DNA of 64,000 nucleotides from Epiperipatus broadwayi (GCA_028023455.1 JAQFVV010000020.1:5999092-6063091); one strand, 5' to 3'; shown: positions 22,640-35,667, numbered from the stretch's first letter. Notes: a model not told the origin generated them from the letters alone. Made by a program: numbers and translations.

Positions 22640-25600
22640 ATATAACTAATTACTTAAGCTTGCAAAAGATGTCTCTGTAGGAGATGGAGTAAAATATTGA
22701 TAATATATATAATGTTGTAGTAACAAAAAACAAGTACAGGGAGATTGCAATTTATACATTTATAATCAGCAAATTTGTTTGTGCAGAAAAATTGAATAAG
22801 TAAAATGAAACAAACATTTCTATGTAAAAATTGATAATAAATATTTAATTAAAAAATATCAGCAGAAATAAGATAATAAAGGGAATAATTATTCACATTC
22901 AAAATTTCTACACTAAACAGAATTTGTTAAAAGAAATAGATTTTTAAAATATGAATACAAAATTTTCTTTCTAATTGTCAAATTATTTTAGTACTCGTAT
23001 ATATGCTTATAGTATTTATGATTATGGTTAAGTTGCTCTTATAGAATTTGGTCAGTTCTATTTTAAATTATTGTTACAAAATTTGGTAGTTTTCTATTCT
23101 ATCATATCAGCTGCTTGATACATAAATCTATAGGCCTAGAAGGTGGTGGCCATGTAAATGGCATATTTATGTGCTTTTGCATGTATAGTGCCATCAAGTG
23201 GTTGACACGATATAATAGAAAACAACCCAAAATTTTTCAATAAAAAAACACATTATCCGACTTATGTATGCAATTTTATAAATTTGATGAAATGTATTAT
23301 TTTTCTCATAAATTATTTATGTAAACTCATAGAAAAATTGAAAGATAAATGTATACCATGGTTTTAGTGTCCATAGTCATTTAACATCTGCCTAATTAAA
23401 TATTTACTTTTACAAATCAATATGGAATATTTACTCTTAAGATAAAAGTAGATAGATACTAGAAAACGAACTAATATTGGACATCTTGTGATGCCTATGA
23501 ATTGATTTTAAATTTAAGCCAATTAAAACTTGTTTATCAAATTCTAATCAAATTTAAAATTTCAAGTAGCTGGTCTATAAAATAAGCAAACATTTAATAT
23601 TGATAAGTAATTGAGTATTTAGCTATTTTCACTCAGCATTAAACAAAAAACAAAAACAAACCCATTGTTTCTTAATTGTGTAACTGAAGAAGTTCACTGC
23701 TATGGCTCCAGAAAGTCTATTATTATCGACATTTTTTGATTACTTATATATAAATATAAAGGCATGTGATAATTATCAAGCCTATTTAAATAATAGTCGA
23801 GTTTCCTAGCAATTAGGAGGCCTGATAAATAATACATTCTCATTCACTGTTCTTATATGAGGGAAAGAAAGGCCTTTACCCTGCAATGGGCTATTTAGCG
23901 ATTATTTGTGATTTGAAAAAATTTCATGTGTCACTCATTGAATATAAGTCTACATTATGGCATGAAATCCCTGAATATAGTAAGATGCAATGTCTATTTC
24001 AAAATAAACTGATCCATTTAAATTTAATCAAACTTTTTATATGTACTACTTTGTAGTAAAATAAATTAACAGAGATCAACATATAAAGTTTAAAAAGAAA
24101 ACACATGATTTTATAATAGAGATCTTGTATTAACAATGGTAGAAGCATATGCTTTTTATCTTATATGACATTGGTTTGAATTTATATTAAATAAATTTGC
24201 ATATAATTTGCATATCAGATTTATTTATATAATGATTCCAAAGAAAGGATCATAACTGGCTATGAATATGAGAAGTACATCTTCTTGAAAGCGCTCAGCC
24301 ATTTAATTTAGTATTCAATTTGTTGTTATAGCTTTACGTTGGAAGTGTGAAAGCACGATTTAATATTATTATATTAAATAAATTTGATTTTTTTTTTTTC
24401 AATATTTTTATTCAATAAGCTTGGGATTATTTTTTTTCAAATGTCTGTACCATAGATAATGAGATATATTAGTCAGAAAATGAATATCCAAATGTTTCAA
24501 ATCCTCACAACTTAGCAATGACAAACTTAGTAATTATTTTTTTCTTTCACTTTTCATTTATGAGGATATTGAAGAGGATTGTGCTCTGCGTTAGACTATT
24601 TAAAGATTATCTTATTTTTAAACTTTATTATTAGAAAATATTAAAAAGTTTTAACTTAGACATTAGACAAACACACGCTCACATATATAGTTTTTTTTTT
24701 ATTTTTAAAAAAGAAAATAATATGTCTTAAATTTGACAACAGACGTTATGTTTTTCATCAACGAATTCTATATGCAGTTTTATTATACATAAATTTTTAC
24801 GATGTCAATTCTCACTGGAACTTGAATAAGGAAACAATATGGCTTCTTCTACATGAAGATATTGTTAAGTGAAATGTGTTAGGTTATTTAACCATCATAA
24901 AATTTTTCTTTTAATAATAAATGTCTGACTTTAATGACTCTTTAGAGTTTAATATGTCTTAATAAAACAAATAAAATGAGCAATATTTATATCATATGAT
25001 TTTAAAATCATCCGAGTTTTATTAATATCATATTTTAGAGTAATACCGCAATACATTTCTTTTACTTACGAATTTTCATTTTGTTTTAACGTGGCCGGAA
25101 GCATTCCCATTGACATTTAAAAAAAATAATGGCCGAAAGCTAAACTGAGTAAAATAAAAATTTTAAAGATTTTTTTATTGCTTTGTATTTAATAACGTTA
25201 CGGTTATTAAAAAATGTAAGTTTACCGTAAAAATGCCATTTATTACATGAAATGTAAACAAACTATTCTTACATTTCAAGAATTTAATTTTAAAATTATT
25301 TGTAGATGTTATAATTTTATGATTTCATCTTCACTGCTGTTAATTTTTTATTTCATATATATATAAATAAAAGTAGAATATTTTTGAAGTTAAAAAAGTT
25401 TAACAGATATACAAAAAGTAAAGTTTGCAAATTGATAATAATTTAGAGCTCTCTGTTTTATGTAATTTATCAAATCAAGTTTTTTTATTTTTAAATTTAA
25501 ATATACAGGTACTTGAATATCTTTATATTTCACAGCCGAATTTTAGCATTGAATATAAAATATGCGCTATTTTTGACAGTTTCGTTTTTATTATAATATC

Positions 25601-25890
25601 TGTTGTGTCACATGATTTGGTACAGTAATAGAAGAGCGCATTCGGGAACTCAAATGTAATTCTTTATATCCAGAACCAGAATTTCTAATGAACTTTTGAA
25701 TAATAAATCATTAGATTATTTTTGCCCGGCATCGTTTAGATGCTTTGGAGCCCAAGATCTATAGATTATGATTTTAGCAAAAAACTACTTTTTAACCTCA
25801 TTTGAAAAAAAAAAAAAATTAATTTTGAAATTCCTTTGAAAATAATTTTATTTTATTAAAATAATAACCGAGGAGGTTATATCATTTTAT
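22640..25890. other. AT-rich DNA, no feature recognised
   Basis: Holds many short AT-rich words but no supported gene. Around 23860-23920 and 24555-24610 two distantly similar stretches (CCCTGCAATGGGCTATTTAGCGATTAT and its variant) could be decayed LINE 3' ends. This is too weak to annotate. Confidence 0.5.
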
Positions 25891-25894
25891 CACT

Positions 25895-26200
25895 TCCATC
25901 CACTCTAGATTGAAGTTATCTTCAAATTTGAACCAATTTCTCTGAAATTTTTCTCTATATGATTCCAACAAACTTCTATTCCTGTTACACAAGATCTCTT
26001 TTTAGAATTTTTGTAATGTCTTGGGATTCAATTCAAGATTCTATCTTGTCCATCTATTAATATCTCTTCTGACACCAAATCCAGATGTACTTTGTTTGAT
26101 TTTCTTAATTTTTTAATGATGTCTATGGTACCTGTTTATTCTTCCACCTACACATTTCACTTTCAATTCATTCTTTGTTAATCCCAAGAATAACTATGAT
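25895..26200 (-). pseudogene. RTE-like LINE 3' end, decayed
   Basis: The minus strand reads EILIDGQDRILN, then IPRHYKNSKKR, then GIEVCWNHIEKNFREIG. This aligns by eye with the C-terminal segment seen better at 7985-8335 (TIEILNWIPRDCKRPR and onward). It is 5'-truncated and broken by stops. Confidence 0.65.
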
Positions 26201-26480
26201 GGCTAAATAGACTAAACTATTTTTATTTTAAGCATTACTAGAGAAAGAGAATTGATTAGTATTATAATTAGAGTGGTGGAGCAAATTAGACCCAGAATAT
26301 TAGAAAGATACTTAGGCTGAGTGGTTACGGGACATTACAGCATTTAATGACATATTAAGTATATTAGATCCATTTAATTGATCAAATTGGATTTTTTAAA
26401 AATTTAAGCTGAAAATTGATTCAGAAAATTTTAACTATACTACTTCTCTACTACTGGGTTAAATTACTAAAGACATTCTT

Positions 26481-27044
26481 TACATTCATATTGGCCTTTC
26501 AAACCAATTGTGCAAACGCTTTGCGAGTGTTAAATAATAAATGAATGCCTTCTGATCAATTCCTGCATAAATTCTATATCTTGTATTGATCAGAAGGCAT
26601 TCATTTATTATTTAACACTCGCAAAGTGTTTGCACAATTGGTTTGAAAGGCCGATATGAATGTAAATTACAATTATATGCAGACGCTATAAAAATAAATG
26701 CTTATTTATATATCTAATTAAGTTTCAGTTGGAATGACGTTTAGTAAATTCTAGAAAATTTCATTGCGTCATTCATTCAGACATTGTATATAGTAATTTA
26801 AAAGTGACTGTTCTATCGTCACGCCTTCTGTGCAAGTACTTCAGATTTGCTCATATATAAATATTTGAGTTGTAGGAATAAGAGGATTCTTTTTATTCCT
26901 GCATAAATTCTATATCTTGTATTGATCAGAAGGCATTCATTTATTATTTAACACTCGCAAAGCGTTTGCACAATTGGTTTGAAAGGCCGATATGAATGTA
27001 AATTACAATTATATGCAGACGCTATAAAAATAAATGCTTATTTA
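26481..27044 (+). mobile_element. Inverted plus tandem ~335-bp units with 13-bp TSD (locus C)
   Basis: A 564-bp insertion between perfect direct repeats TAAAGACATTCTT (26468-26480 and 27045-27057). Order: an inverted ~77-bp piece (26481-26557); a main unit beginning TCCTGCATAAATTCTATATC (26562); then a second copy of its start at 26899 that runs to the shared end AATAAATGCTTATTTA. The unit length is about 337 bp. The piece TAAATTCTAGAAAATTTCATTGC, then CATTCATTCAGACAT (26732-26800) matches locus A. No hammerhead core was found, and there is no poly(A). Confidence 0.88.
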
Positions 27045-27059
27045 TAAAGACATTCTTGT

Positions 27060-27890
27060 AATAGAGGAATATTTCCACTCCATTATTTGTATAAAAATTC
27101 ATCAATAATTTTTTGAGCATTTTATATTTTTTAATGGATTAGATAATTTCATAATATAATTGATTTTAAGTTGTTATTATGTAGGTGCTGAAAATGAGAG
27201 TTTAGGTCTAATCTAATAATATATTTATTTATTTAGTTTTAGGCTTATATTATTTATAAATCTCCACCAGCTCAGCAATTCAAAAGATTCATTACCTTTT
27301 CTATACTTTTGCAATGACCAACTTTCATATCTGTAAAAAAAAAAAAAATCAATAACAATCTTCCTTTTTGAAAGATATTAAAATATCCAGGTTTTCAATG
27401 CAACTATATCTATTATTAATATATGATTTATTGTTGATAATCTAAAAGAGCTAAAACTTTTTAACAACTTTTGTAATTTCATTATTTTAAAATTATTAAC
27501 TATCTCTGTCATCATGATATTATCTTCTTCATATTTAGCTATAACCACCACATATTTTTTCATTATATAAGAAAATATATTTTACTAGAGTACATAAACA
27601 ATTATCAACTATTACAGTAATAAATCTTAAATACAAAACAATACAATGCAAAATTGACTTCCATCTTTAAAACTTATTACATTTTCCCATTATAATCATA
27701 TAATGAATTTATTATTACAACTTATAATTAGATATATATAATTTAATAATTGTTAATATATTTAATTGTTGAAATATTTTAAATATGTGGAAATTTCTAT
27801 TATATTTTTATTTTTTAGAAAAATTACAACCAGATGTTAATAAACAATGACCAATAAAAATAGTAAACTATAAATGCTTCTTTTGCATTT
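27060..27890. other. AT-rich DNA, no feature recognised
   Basis: Nothing beyond a 14-base A tract (27334-27347) is seen. Confidence 0.55.
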
Positions 27891-27909
27891 AAAATGTATA
27901 TATAATAAA

Positions 27910-27993
27910 TCAAGCGTTGGTGGCCTAGCGGTTAGCATAGCTGTCTTCCAAGCAAGTTGATTCGCTTCCCGGTCAACACTTTGACACGTAAAA
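27910..27993 (+). mobile_element. tRNA-derived SINE with 19-bp TSD
   Basis: CAAGCGTTGGTGGCCTAGCGGTTAGC (A box), TGTCTTCCAAGC, a degenerate B box GATTCGCTTCCCGG, the tail TCAACACTTTGACACGT and an A tract. It is flanked by a perfect 19-bp direct repeat (27891-27909 and 27994-28012). The same subfamily as the 50.4-kb copy. Confidence 0.88.
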
Positions 27994-28014
27994 AAAATGT
28001 ATATATAATAAAGA

Positions 28015-28850
28015 GCTTACATTTAAATTTAAATCAAACAATAATATTGGGATCTAGAAATTGGTACCTGGCTTCTTATATATATATATTTTCTATATAG
28101 AATGAAGGCTGCATTTAAAGGAGAATTTCTTTTTGAAAAAAAGTATTTACAGTTTATTATTTTCATTGGTTACTTTTTATTAATATTTGATTGTGAATTT
28201 CTAAAAAATATAAAAAAATTTCCTCATATTTAAGATATTTCAACAATTACATCGGCTAAAAATGATTAAATTATAACAGTTGATAGATAGTAGAAGAGTC
28301 TATTTCATAATAAGGGAAGTAGGGAAAGTTGTAAGATTTTGTTTCCTTAACCATGTGTATATTTACTGTAAGGCTTTGTCTCTATATAAGAACCAGAACT
28401 GTACTTAAAGGAGAATTATTTTTTGAATGCAAAAAAGTACTTAGTTTTATTATTTTCATTGCTCTTTGTCTATTAATATCTGATTTTTCTAAAAAATAAA
28501 AATGTAACAGAAATTTCCACGTATTTAATACATATAAACAATCAAATTAATTCACATGAGCCTTGTGCTCTTGTAAGATATTACTAAATGAAAAAAAAAA
28601 TTAAAATGACATCATTCACAGTAAATATATTTTTTCAAATGTCATTCAATTGCCAGATAAGCTAGAAGGTTAAAACAAATCAGCATGTTTGTAAAATAAT
28701 TAAAGCATCCAAGTTAAAAAAGAAAAAGAAAGATGAATATAAACCCGGGTCTTGTTTTATGCAGATTTATTTAATGCGATTTTGAAGTTATGCGATTTAT
28801 GTTTCTTCTTAATATCTTTGTATGCGGTTTTCTTTTATGTGATAAAAATT
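28015..28850. other. AT-rich DNA with a diverged local duplication
   Basis: GAAGGCTGCATTTAAAGGAGAAT (28103) resembles AGAACTGTACTTAAAGGAGAAT (28395), and both are followed by TTTTTGAA..AAAGTA and a TTTTCATTG stretch. This suggests an old tandem duplication with a period near 295 bp. Nothing else is recognised. Confidence 0.45.
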
Positions 28851-28970
28851 ATTAGATCAGAAGTTGACCTCCGATAATGCACTATTACTTTAAATATTAT
28901 AAATTTCATGCACCACATCATATTTAAAGTAATAGCACATTATTGGAGTTCGACTTCCATCTAATGTTTC
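28851..28970. repeat. Imperfect foldback, ~50-bp arms
   Basis: ATTAGATCAGAAGTTGACCTCC, then ATAATGCACTATTACTTTAAAT (left) is complementary to ATTTAAAGTAATAGCACATTATTGGAG, then TCGACTTCCATCTAAT (right), with a ~20-bp loop. There is no hammerhead core. Confidence 0.8.
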
Positions 28971-28974
28971 AATA

Positions 28975-30340
28975 TTTTCAGCGCTTTATATTAGTACTGT
29001 AATAGATTTTATGCAATAAAGAAGTTCATAATTTACTTAAAATCAGGATTTCCCTATTTTACATACACACATTAAATTTTACAAGATTATAATGTAAATC
29101 TGTTCAAATGTTATAGATGCCTATATTATGCATGTTGTTTTTATTGCATTTAAAATCACATTCTATTTTTGCTTTTTAAAAAAAGAGTACATAATCAATT
29201 AATCATTTAGTGTCCACAAGTTTATTTTTAAAAGGTGAGTTATAGCGGTGGGCACAATTAAATTTGACAATTAAAATCTGATTTTTAATTACAATTAACA
29301 ATTTAAAAATTATGTAACATGATCTGAAATTAATGTGATGCAAAACAATGAAATTTGATTTTTAAACGGAAGTGAAAATTAAAGACAAAAATAAGAATTT
29401 AATTTTTAATTGTTAGTTTTAATTAAGTTTTGTCCAACAGCGGTGAGTCGGTGTCTTTTTATTATCGTAAGTCTACATTCTTATTTTTATTTTAAACTTT
29501 TAGTTTACTCTAACGAAGAAAAAAAATACCCAAGAAAATGAATTTCTTTGGAGACAAAAATTTCAATTTTAGATCACTTAGTGCAATCAGAAAGATCAAC
29601 AGTGATTGGAAAACATATAATTTAGGTGAGTCCATGATAAGAGCAATTAAAAAAATGAAGTTGGCACTAGTTGTATTTCCTCTTGTGATGAATCTGATAC
29701 TTACTAGTTTACAAACAAACTTATTTATCACCAAATAGCGATAATGATAGAAAAAACAGTACATGTATGAAAAAATGAAAAAACTGTAAATTATGCATAA
29801 AAATATATTGTTTTGAATAAAATTAAATACTATAGTTAATAAATAAGTTAAAAAAGTTTGTCTTGTATCAATTTTTTTCAAATTTGAAATTTGTTATTAG
29901 TCATATTTTATTTCCTTATGTTTTTTGTGCGAATTTTAAACTAATTTTACGTTATTTACAGTAATCTATCCCCCATTTTTCAAGGTAAGTTAAGTCTACT
30001 TTTGTGTGGTTTTCTGAGGAACCTATCTACTGCAGAAAATGAGACCCAGGTGTATTTTCAAATTTGATTGAGTCCATTTGTACATATATGTACCCTTGTA
30101 TTAATGGGTATGAATTAAATTTTATGTATTTTAGAACTTATTATATACATACAATTGTTAGATAACTGTTAAATGAGTTATTATACACTATATATAGTGA
30201 ATTTAGTCATAGTTTTCTCTAGTAAATAAAGGTCAGATTTAAAGAACTACCTCAAATAATTAATTATTGTTATTGTTAAATCAGAATTCAAACCTAAAGT
30301 AGCCATTTTCTATAATTATCATTATAAGAAACATATTTAG
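28975..30340. other. AT-rich DNA, no feature recognised
   Basis: The open frames at 29510-29881 (-) and 29538-29738 (+) overlap on opposite strands and show no recognisable domain. Confidence 0.5.
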
Positions 30341-30342
30341 TT

Positions 30343-30450
30343 ATACCATGTTTCCCTCAAAATAAGACTTAACTAGAAAATAAGTCTTAGCATGATTTTT
30401 TGGGTTGCTTATTAGTCCTATACCAAATATAAGCCCTATTTAAAATCACC
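30343..30450 (+). repeat. MITE-like AAAATAAG repeat
   Basis: ACCATGTTTCCCTCAAAATAAGACTTAAC, then GAAAATAAGTCTTAGCATGATTTTT, then CTTATTAGTCCT..AATATAAGCCCTATTT resembles a widespread small DNA-transposon-derived repeat beginning with TTTCCCCGAAAATAAGACC. The recognition is from memory of the consensus style only. The far end was not found. Confidence 0.4.
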
Positions 30451-30454
30451 ATTC

Positions 30455-32137
30455 AGATGAATGGATTTCTTTTCATTTGTTGAAGCATACAATAAATGTA
30501 TTAAATTATAAAATAATGAATATATAAATAATAATATTGACATTAATGCTTTAAATAAATGATAATATAAATTATAAAGGTACTTCCCAATGAACATTTT
30601 CAACAAACATAATTTTATGAGCTTAGAGAAACAACCTTCTCTCAGACAAATCTAGAACTTAGGCACTTTATTGATTTTATGAAAGATTTTTAAAAAAATT
30701 TAAATTTTACCTACCCAAGCCAACTTATTAGACAATTTATAATTTTATTTATGTAATTTTCTGTATTTATTTTATTTATATTTGATATTTAGATTTAGAA
30801 GATTGACTTAATTTTGGAATTTGATTGTGATAGATTTTAAATATTCAAGATAAAAATAATCAGCTTTGTTTCTTAAATGTTTTTTTTGTTCCTAAAAGAG
30901 TTTAAATAACAAGTGATTTTAATAATTAAAGTTTAGTTTAAGTTAAATCAATTTTTCTCCCAAATTAAAAGTTTTAAAAAAGAATACCCATGCGGGGCTA
31001 TTATGAGTAATTTGGAAAGTGTTTTCATTGTATACCTTTGATAACAAATAGATGTTATGTCTTATATGAATCTTTGTAATACAATAAGCCATGTGTTGTA
31101 ACAATTGTACTTAGTAAAGTGTAAAATAGAGAAATGTTTTCTGAATTTTTGTGCTTGCATTATTTCAGCATTTTTGTATGAATAATTATTCTTAACTGTA
31201 ATCCTTTTATTAATACTCCTATCTCACAAGTTTTCAATTAACATGTGATTTAATGATAGATTTAAATGGAATAATATTTTGATCCAGATTTTTGTACTTA
31301 AATAAATGTAAATATGGCAGTGCATATTGCTAGCTGAAAATTCAAATATTCACAGAGAGTGTTACTGAAAAAAAAAATGTTTGGGAGATTAATTTAAGAT
31401 TCTGAATAAAGGTATATTTTTGTATGTGAATAAATGTAGATTTTTGTACATCAAAAAATGACATAAGTCCTAAGGTGTCTTGTGGAGAAAAAAATAATCT
31501 TATTTTTGGGAAAATACAATAATTATCTTATATTAGATATATGTGTGGGACTATGCTATGAAGTTTCTGATATAAATAAATGTATTATATTTGTAAGGAT
31601 TAACCATATGTAGGATTATATACAGGGTCTTTTAAAGTCCAGGGATTTACTCTATGACAAATGTGCTCAATATAAAAATAATAAAACTAAATTGTATTTT
31701 TTATCATACGTGTGAGAAAAAAAAAAGATAACTATATTTTGTCTGACAATCATAATATTTACTAATAAGCTAGCTCTTTATATGTAATATTGCCTGGTCT
31801 GCATATTTATCTTAACCCATTTTATCGGCAGTAACTTATGTTCTATGTGATCTAGCCAGTTATTGCAAATAGTGTGTGTAGTTACCATCATCATCATATT
31901 AAATAAAATATTTTCAAAGTTTATTTAAATATATGTATCTAAAAAATATATAAGTGCTTGTCTACTTCCTGTTGTTTAATGTCAGTTGGATGCTAATCAA
32001 TCAATATAAATTATTTAGAAATATATAGTCTGACCATGACAATATATGTGAACTTTATTAATAAATGCATATTTAATTGTCAATATATTTTTTAGTTCCA
32101 AATCAACTATCTCACAATCATGATATTATCTAAAAAT
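30455..32137. other. AT-rich DNA, no feature recognised
   Basis: No supported feature was found. Confidence 0.55.
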
Positions 32138-32800
32138 CTAGGCTACTGTTTCTGGTCTGTAAGTTGGGTGTTTAGACACTTTGCTCACCTGAAACAGATT
32201 TTTTTTTAATGAAGAATGTACATATATTCTTAATACTTTTAATAATAACCTAAATAACCAATTGGTATCAATATAATATTCTTCTTCTAGTACTGCTTGG
32301 GTCACAGCTGTTTTAAAATCTATATCTGGCATCATAAGCATTTCAAATCTAAATTGTGATCATTTATGCCACAAATAAAATGATCACGAAGTGCTTCATT
32401 AAGGAAATCTTTGAATTTGTACTTTAATGCCAATGATGGGATTCTTGTAGCAAATTCTCTGACTTTTTACCCCTGTTCTTGTATGCTGAGGTTGAAATAA
32501 TATCTCAGCAGTATTGTCAAGGCTTTTGGGGGGAAATAATCTGTGAGAGTTAAAATTTTGTCAAAATCTAGGTCAGCTGGTATATCTGCCATAGATTGAG
32601 ACTTCAGTATCTCATAAGTTTGAGGACTTATAGTCATTAAGGTGGCTAATTTTACCTCAAGCTTCTTGATCTGATTATGCTGTAGGTAAAATATTAATCA
32701 CTCTTTATAGCTTGACCAACCCTCATGGTGAGCTGGATCAAAAGCTTCCATAGAGCCAATAAAATTTAGCCATTTTTAAATTTTCGCTTGTTTCTTCATA
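32138..32800 (-). pseudogene. Gypsy-type LTR retrotransposon Gag remnant
   Basis: Minus-strand fragments keep the layout of a Ty3/Gypsy capsid region: FDPAHHEGWSSYKE near 32735, a helical segment ending SPQTYEIL (about 32625), DFDKILTLTDYFPPKA (about 32550), REFATRIPSLALKYKF (about 32440), and LRDHFICGINDHNL (about 32370). A degenerate cysteine-poor stretch near 32160 stands where a zinc knuckle would be. In an intact element this protein packages the RNA in cytoplasmic particles. Several stops and shifts are present. No protease, RT, integrase or paired LTRs were recognised nearby, so it is an isolated relic. Confidence 0.7.
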
Positions 32801-33946
32801 AAAGAAACAAAGTACCAATTTTTATTTTTCATTTTTGTGAGTTTCCACTCATAATTTTAAATTATTGACAGCTACTGTTTGTAAGTCCCAATGAAGCTAA
32901 TACCCCACCAGGGAGAGCTTTCGTTGTTTTATTATGAGTTAGGCACTCATGATTGGTTTATGATTTTAATTGATACACCTATTATGTTTGCAGTCAATTT
33001 TTCTTATGGATCTGCTGAATCTATTTTTTATTCTGGCAGATCTAAGTGGATTTTAATAATCACCATGCTGTAAATACGATGAATGTCTTTGGCCACACTC
33101 ATGTATTTAATCCTGTTGGAACTGGCATATTTTTCTGTTTTCCAGTCAATGGGAAAAAATATTCCTTTTGTCTGATTGTGCCAAATCTGTTGTGTTTGGC
33201 TGAATTGAGGTTTCAGACCCAAACCAACAGTAACATCAAAAAACATATAAACATTCATAAAGTTAATATGTATAATTTATGAGAACAAATATACATACAT
33301 GATATACCATTTAAACTTATTCAATAATGAGCCATTAATGCCTGAATGACTGAATTCACTTCCAGCTGTATATCTTAGCTTGCCTCCTGATTTCTAGTCA
33401 ATACTCTTCCGGCTGCTCTGGACAGCTTGCCCTGAATCAGCTGTAGTAGTAGCAATTTCCAGTACTATCATGGACTTGCCTTACTGCATAGACATGTTAG
33501 TAATGACTATAGTAGAACACCTTTGCAGTTGAAAATGGTTTCAATTGAAGTCATGTTCAGTCATTCAGGTTAGACAGACATTCTCTCTCTCTCTCTTTCT
33601 CTGGCTATCTCCAAACAGGCTGACTATTTATTGCCAGATCTCCTACCTTACTAGAAGCAATCATATTCAGAGAGCATTTCCTATTGCCCTATACTAACCA
33701 AAGGTAGGATTTTATACACATATTTACACATTGGTCATACTTACATTTTACCCTTTGGCTATGTTTGTGCATGGTTATCCACATGTTTATATATTGGTTA
33801 GTGGCAATGAGTGCTGAATTCGATTAGATAAGGAAGGAATCTGGACTAGCCCACTTTTGAAAGTAAGGTCTGATATGACAGTAACAATAAGAATAATTAT
33901 TTTAAATAAAGTGAGATTTTACAATAGTTTCTTTTTTAATATATAA
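32801..33946. other. Unassigned, less AT-rich stretch
   Basis: Sits upstream of the Gag remnant on its strand and could be its leader or LTR, but no repeat partner was found. It contains a short (CT)n at 33582-33597. Overlapping opposite-strand open frames (33028-33282) have no recognisable similarity. Confidence 0.4.
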
Positions 33947-34180
33947 GGGATTCGAACTCAGACTTTCACACAATGCTCAGCTCTCCATGTCATCTCATAT
34001 TGTTGATCCACCTGATCGTACTCATGTTGAAAAGATAAAAAAATCACCAACAGACGTATTTCATGCTAAAACAGCAATCATCAGTTGGTCCAGATTACTA
34101 TCTCGACACATATATACAATCAGTGCTCAACTTTTTATTAAGATAGCCAATCTCTATACTTTAATGGACAGGCTTCAATG
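33947..34180 (-). mobile_element. Solo arm of hammerhead family F1
   Basis: Begins GGGATTCGAACTCAGACTTTCAC, then GTCATCTCATATTG, then CATGTTGAAAAGATAA. It continues through the ribozyme to CTTTAATGGACAGGCTTCAA. It matches the left arms at 34843 and 58579. The opposite arm is absent. Confidence 0.82.
34034..34102 (-). ncRNA. Hammerhead ribozyme motif, decayed site (F1)
   Basis: The minus strand has GATAGTAATC..ACCAA, core CTGATGA (complement of 34078-34084), stem II TGCT-GTTTT-AGCA, GAAA, then TACGTCTG and TTGGTGATT. Stem I is intact. The cleavage residue reads G and U16.1 is lost, so this copy is predicted inactive. Confidence 0.7.
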
Positions 34181-34929
34181 CTTCTTTGTTAAATTTTCTA
34201 TTTTATTTTCAAGGCAGTATTAATTTGTAATTCTTTTAATAATTTTGTGAACTTCATTATTTACGATATAAGAAATATCAATGTTAACTTGGCATTTTTG
34301 AAATAAATAAATATCACAACTAAATAAGATATGACTATCTTTACCACCTAGTATAATGTCTTAAATTTTACAAGTAAATTAGAGGGAGAGTAAACTATTT
34401 TTCATTTTTAAGATTTTAAATACTCGATCTATAGATAATATAATAATAGAGATAAATATTTTAAATAAACCAAAGAATTTGAAAAAGCTTTTTCGACAAA
34501 CTTTTTATTTTTATATAAAGACACAATTAAATTTATCAAAGATCTGTTATAAAATAACCATTCCATATAATCAATGTAAAACTTTGAGTGGGTAGTTAAT
34601 ATATGCCCAATTTCTTCTATATGTAAAATTTAAAACATTATTTTAGATGGTATGAATAATTTAATTTATATTTGTTGTTGTGATATTTATTTTTAAAATT
34701 TTTTCACTTTAAAAGTATGCATTCATACATTGTTATACAGTAAGTATATTATTAAAAACAAACATTAATAAAGCCTTGTAATATATAAATTTTTTCTACA
34801 GTACAATCTTCTTCATACTTTCACTCCAATATATAATATATAGGAATTTGAACTCAGACTTTTACACGACCCTCAACTATCCATGCTATCTCATACTGCT
34901 TGCACACTTGATCACACACATGTCTAAAA

Positions 34930-34997
34930 GATAAATAATCACCAATATTCATATTTCATGCTAAACCAGCCCTCATCAGTTAGTCCAGATTATCATC
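34930..34997 (-). ncRNA. Hammerhead ribozyme motif, type I (F1, left arm)
   Basis: The minus strand has GATGATAATC..ACTAA, CTGATGA (complement of 34973-34979), stem II GGGCT-GGTTT-AGCAT, GAAA, stem III with A15.1-U16.1 kept, and A17. Then TTGGTGATTATTTATC pairs with the leading strand, with TTGGT/ACTAA held by a G.T. Predicted cleavage is between 34946 and 34945. Confidence 0.78.
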
Positions 34998-35602
34998 TCC
35001 ACGCATATATACAATCAATGCTCAGCTTATATCAAGGTAGTCAATTTTCATACTTTAATGGACAGGCTTTAATTCAGTCCATCCCACAATTCTTCAGCAG
35101 ATTTCATTGAAAATCTGATGATGGAAACACTCAAATCCCTCATTGGTGCCAACCTTGTCATCCTACCTATGTTGACCATAAGTCACTTTTGGTCAACATA
35201 GGTAGGATTATAAGGTTGGCGGTCAATTTCATTAAAAATCTGATGATGGAATGTTCAAAACTCTCATTGGTGCCAACATTGTCATCCTACCCATGTTAAC
35301 CATAAGTGACTTATGGTCAATGCTCAAAGTTCTCATTGGTGCCAACCTTATAATCCTACTCATGTTGACCATAAGTGACTTATGATCAACATAGATAGGA
35401 TGACAAGGTTGGTACCAATGAGGGATTTGAGTGTTTCCATCATCAGATTTTCAATGAAATGGATGACTGAAGAGTTGTGGAGTGTTTCCATCATCAGATT
35501 TTTAATGAAATGGATGACTGAAGAGTTGTGGAGTGGATTTAAGCCCTTACATTAAAGTATGAAAATTGGCTATCTTAACATAAGCTGAGCATTGATTGTA
35601 GA

Positions 35603-35667
35603 GATAATCTGAACCAACTGATGAGTGCTGGTTTAGCATGAAATATGTATATTGGTGATTATTTATC
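35603..35667 (+). ncRNA. Hammerhead ribozyme motif, type I (F1, right arm)
   Basis: GATAATC..ACCAA, core CTGATGA (35618-35624), stem II GTGCT-GGTTT-AGCAT (five pairs, one G.T), GAAA (35640-35643), stem III ATA-TG-TAT, A17 at 35651. Then TTGGT pairs with ACCAA, and GATT..TATC extends stem I with AATC..GATA. All consensus core bases are present. Confidence 0.82.

Noticed and set aside
23690-23730. CTGAAGA...GAAAG as a hammerhead
   Set aside because: No closing stem II or stem I; probably chance in AT-rich DNA.
26481-27044. Locus C as a CRISPR-like or satellite array
   Set aside because: Only one and a half 335-bp units plus an inverted piece between TSDs; this is a single insertion, not an array.
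35112-35130. CTGATGATGGAAAC in the F1 centre as a hammerhead core
   Set aside because: Only two bases separate CTGATGA from GAAA, leaving no room for stem II; it is part of a repeated block.
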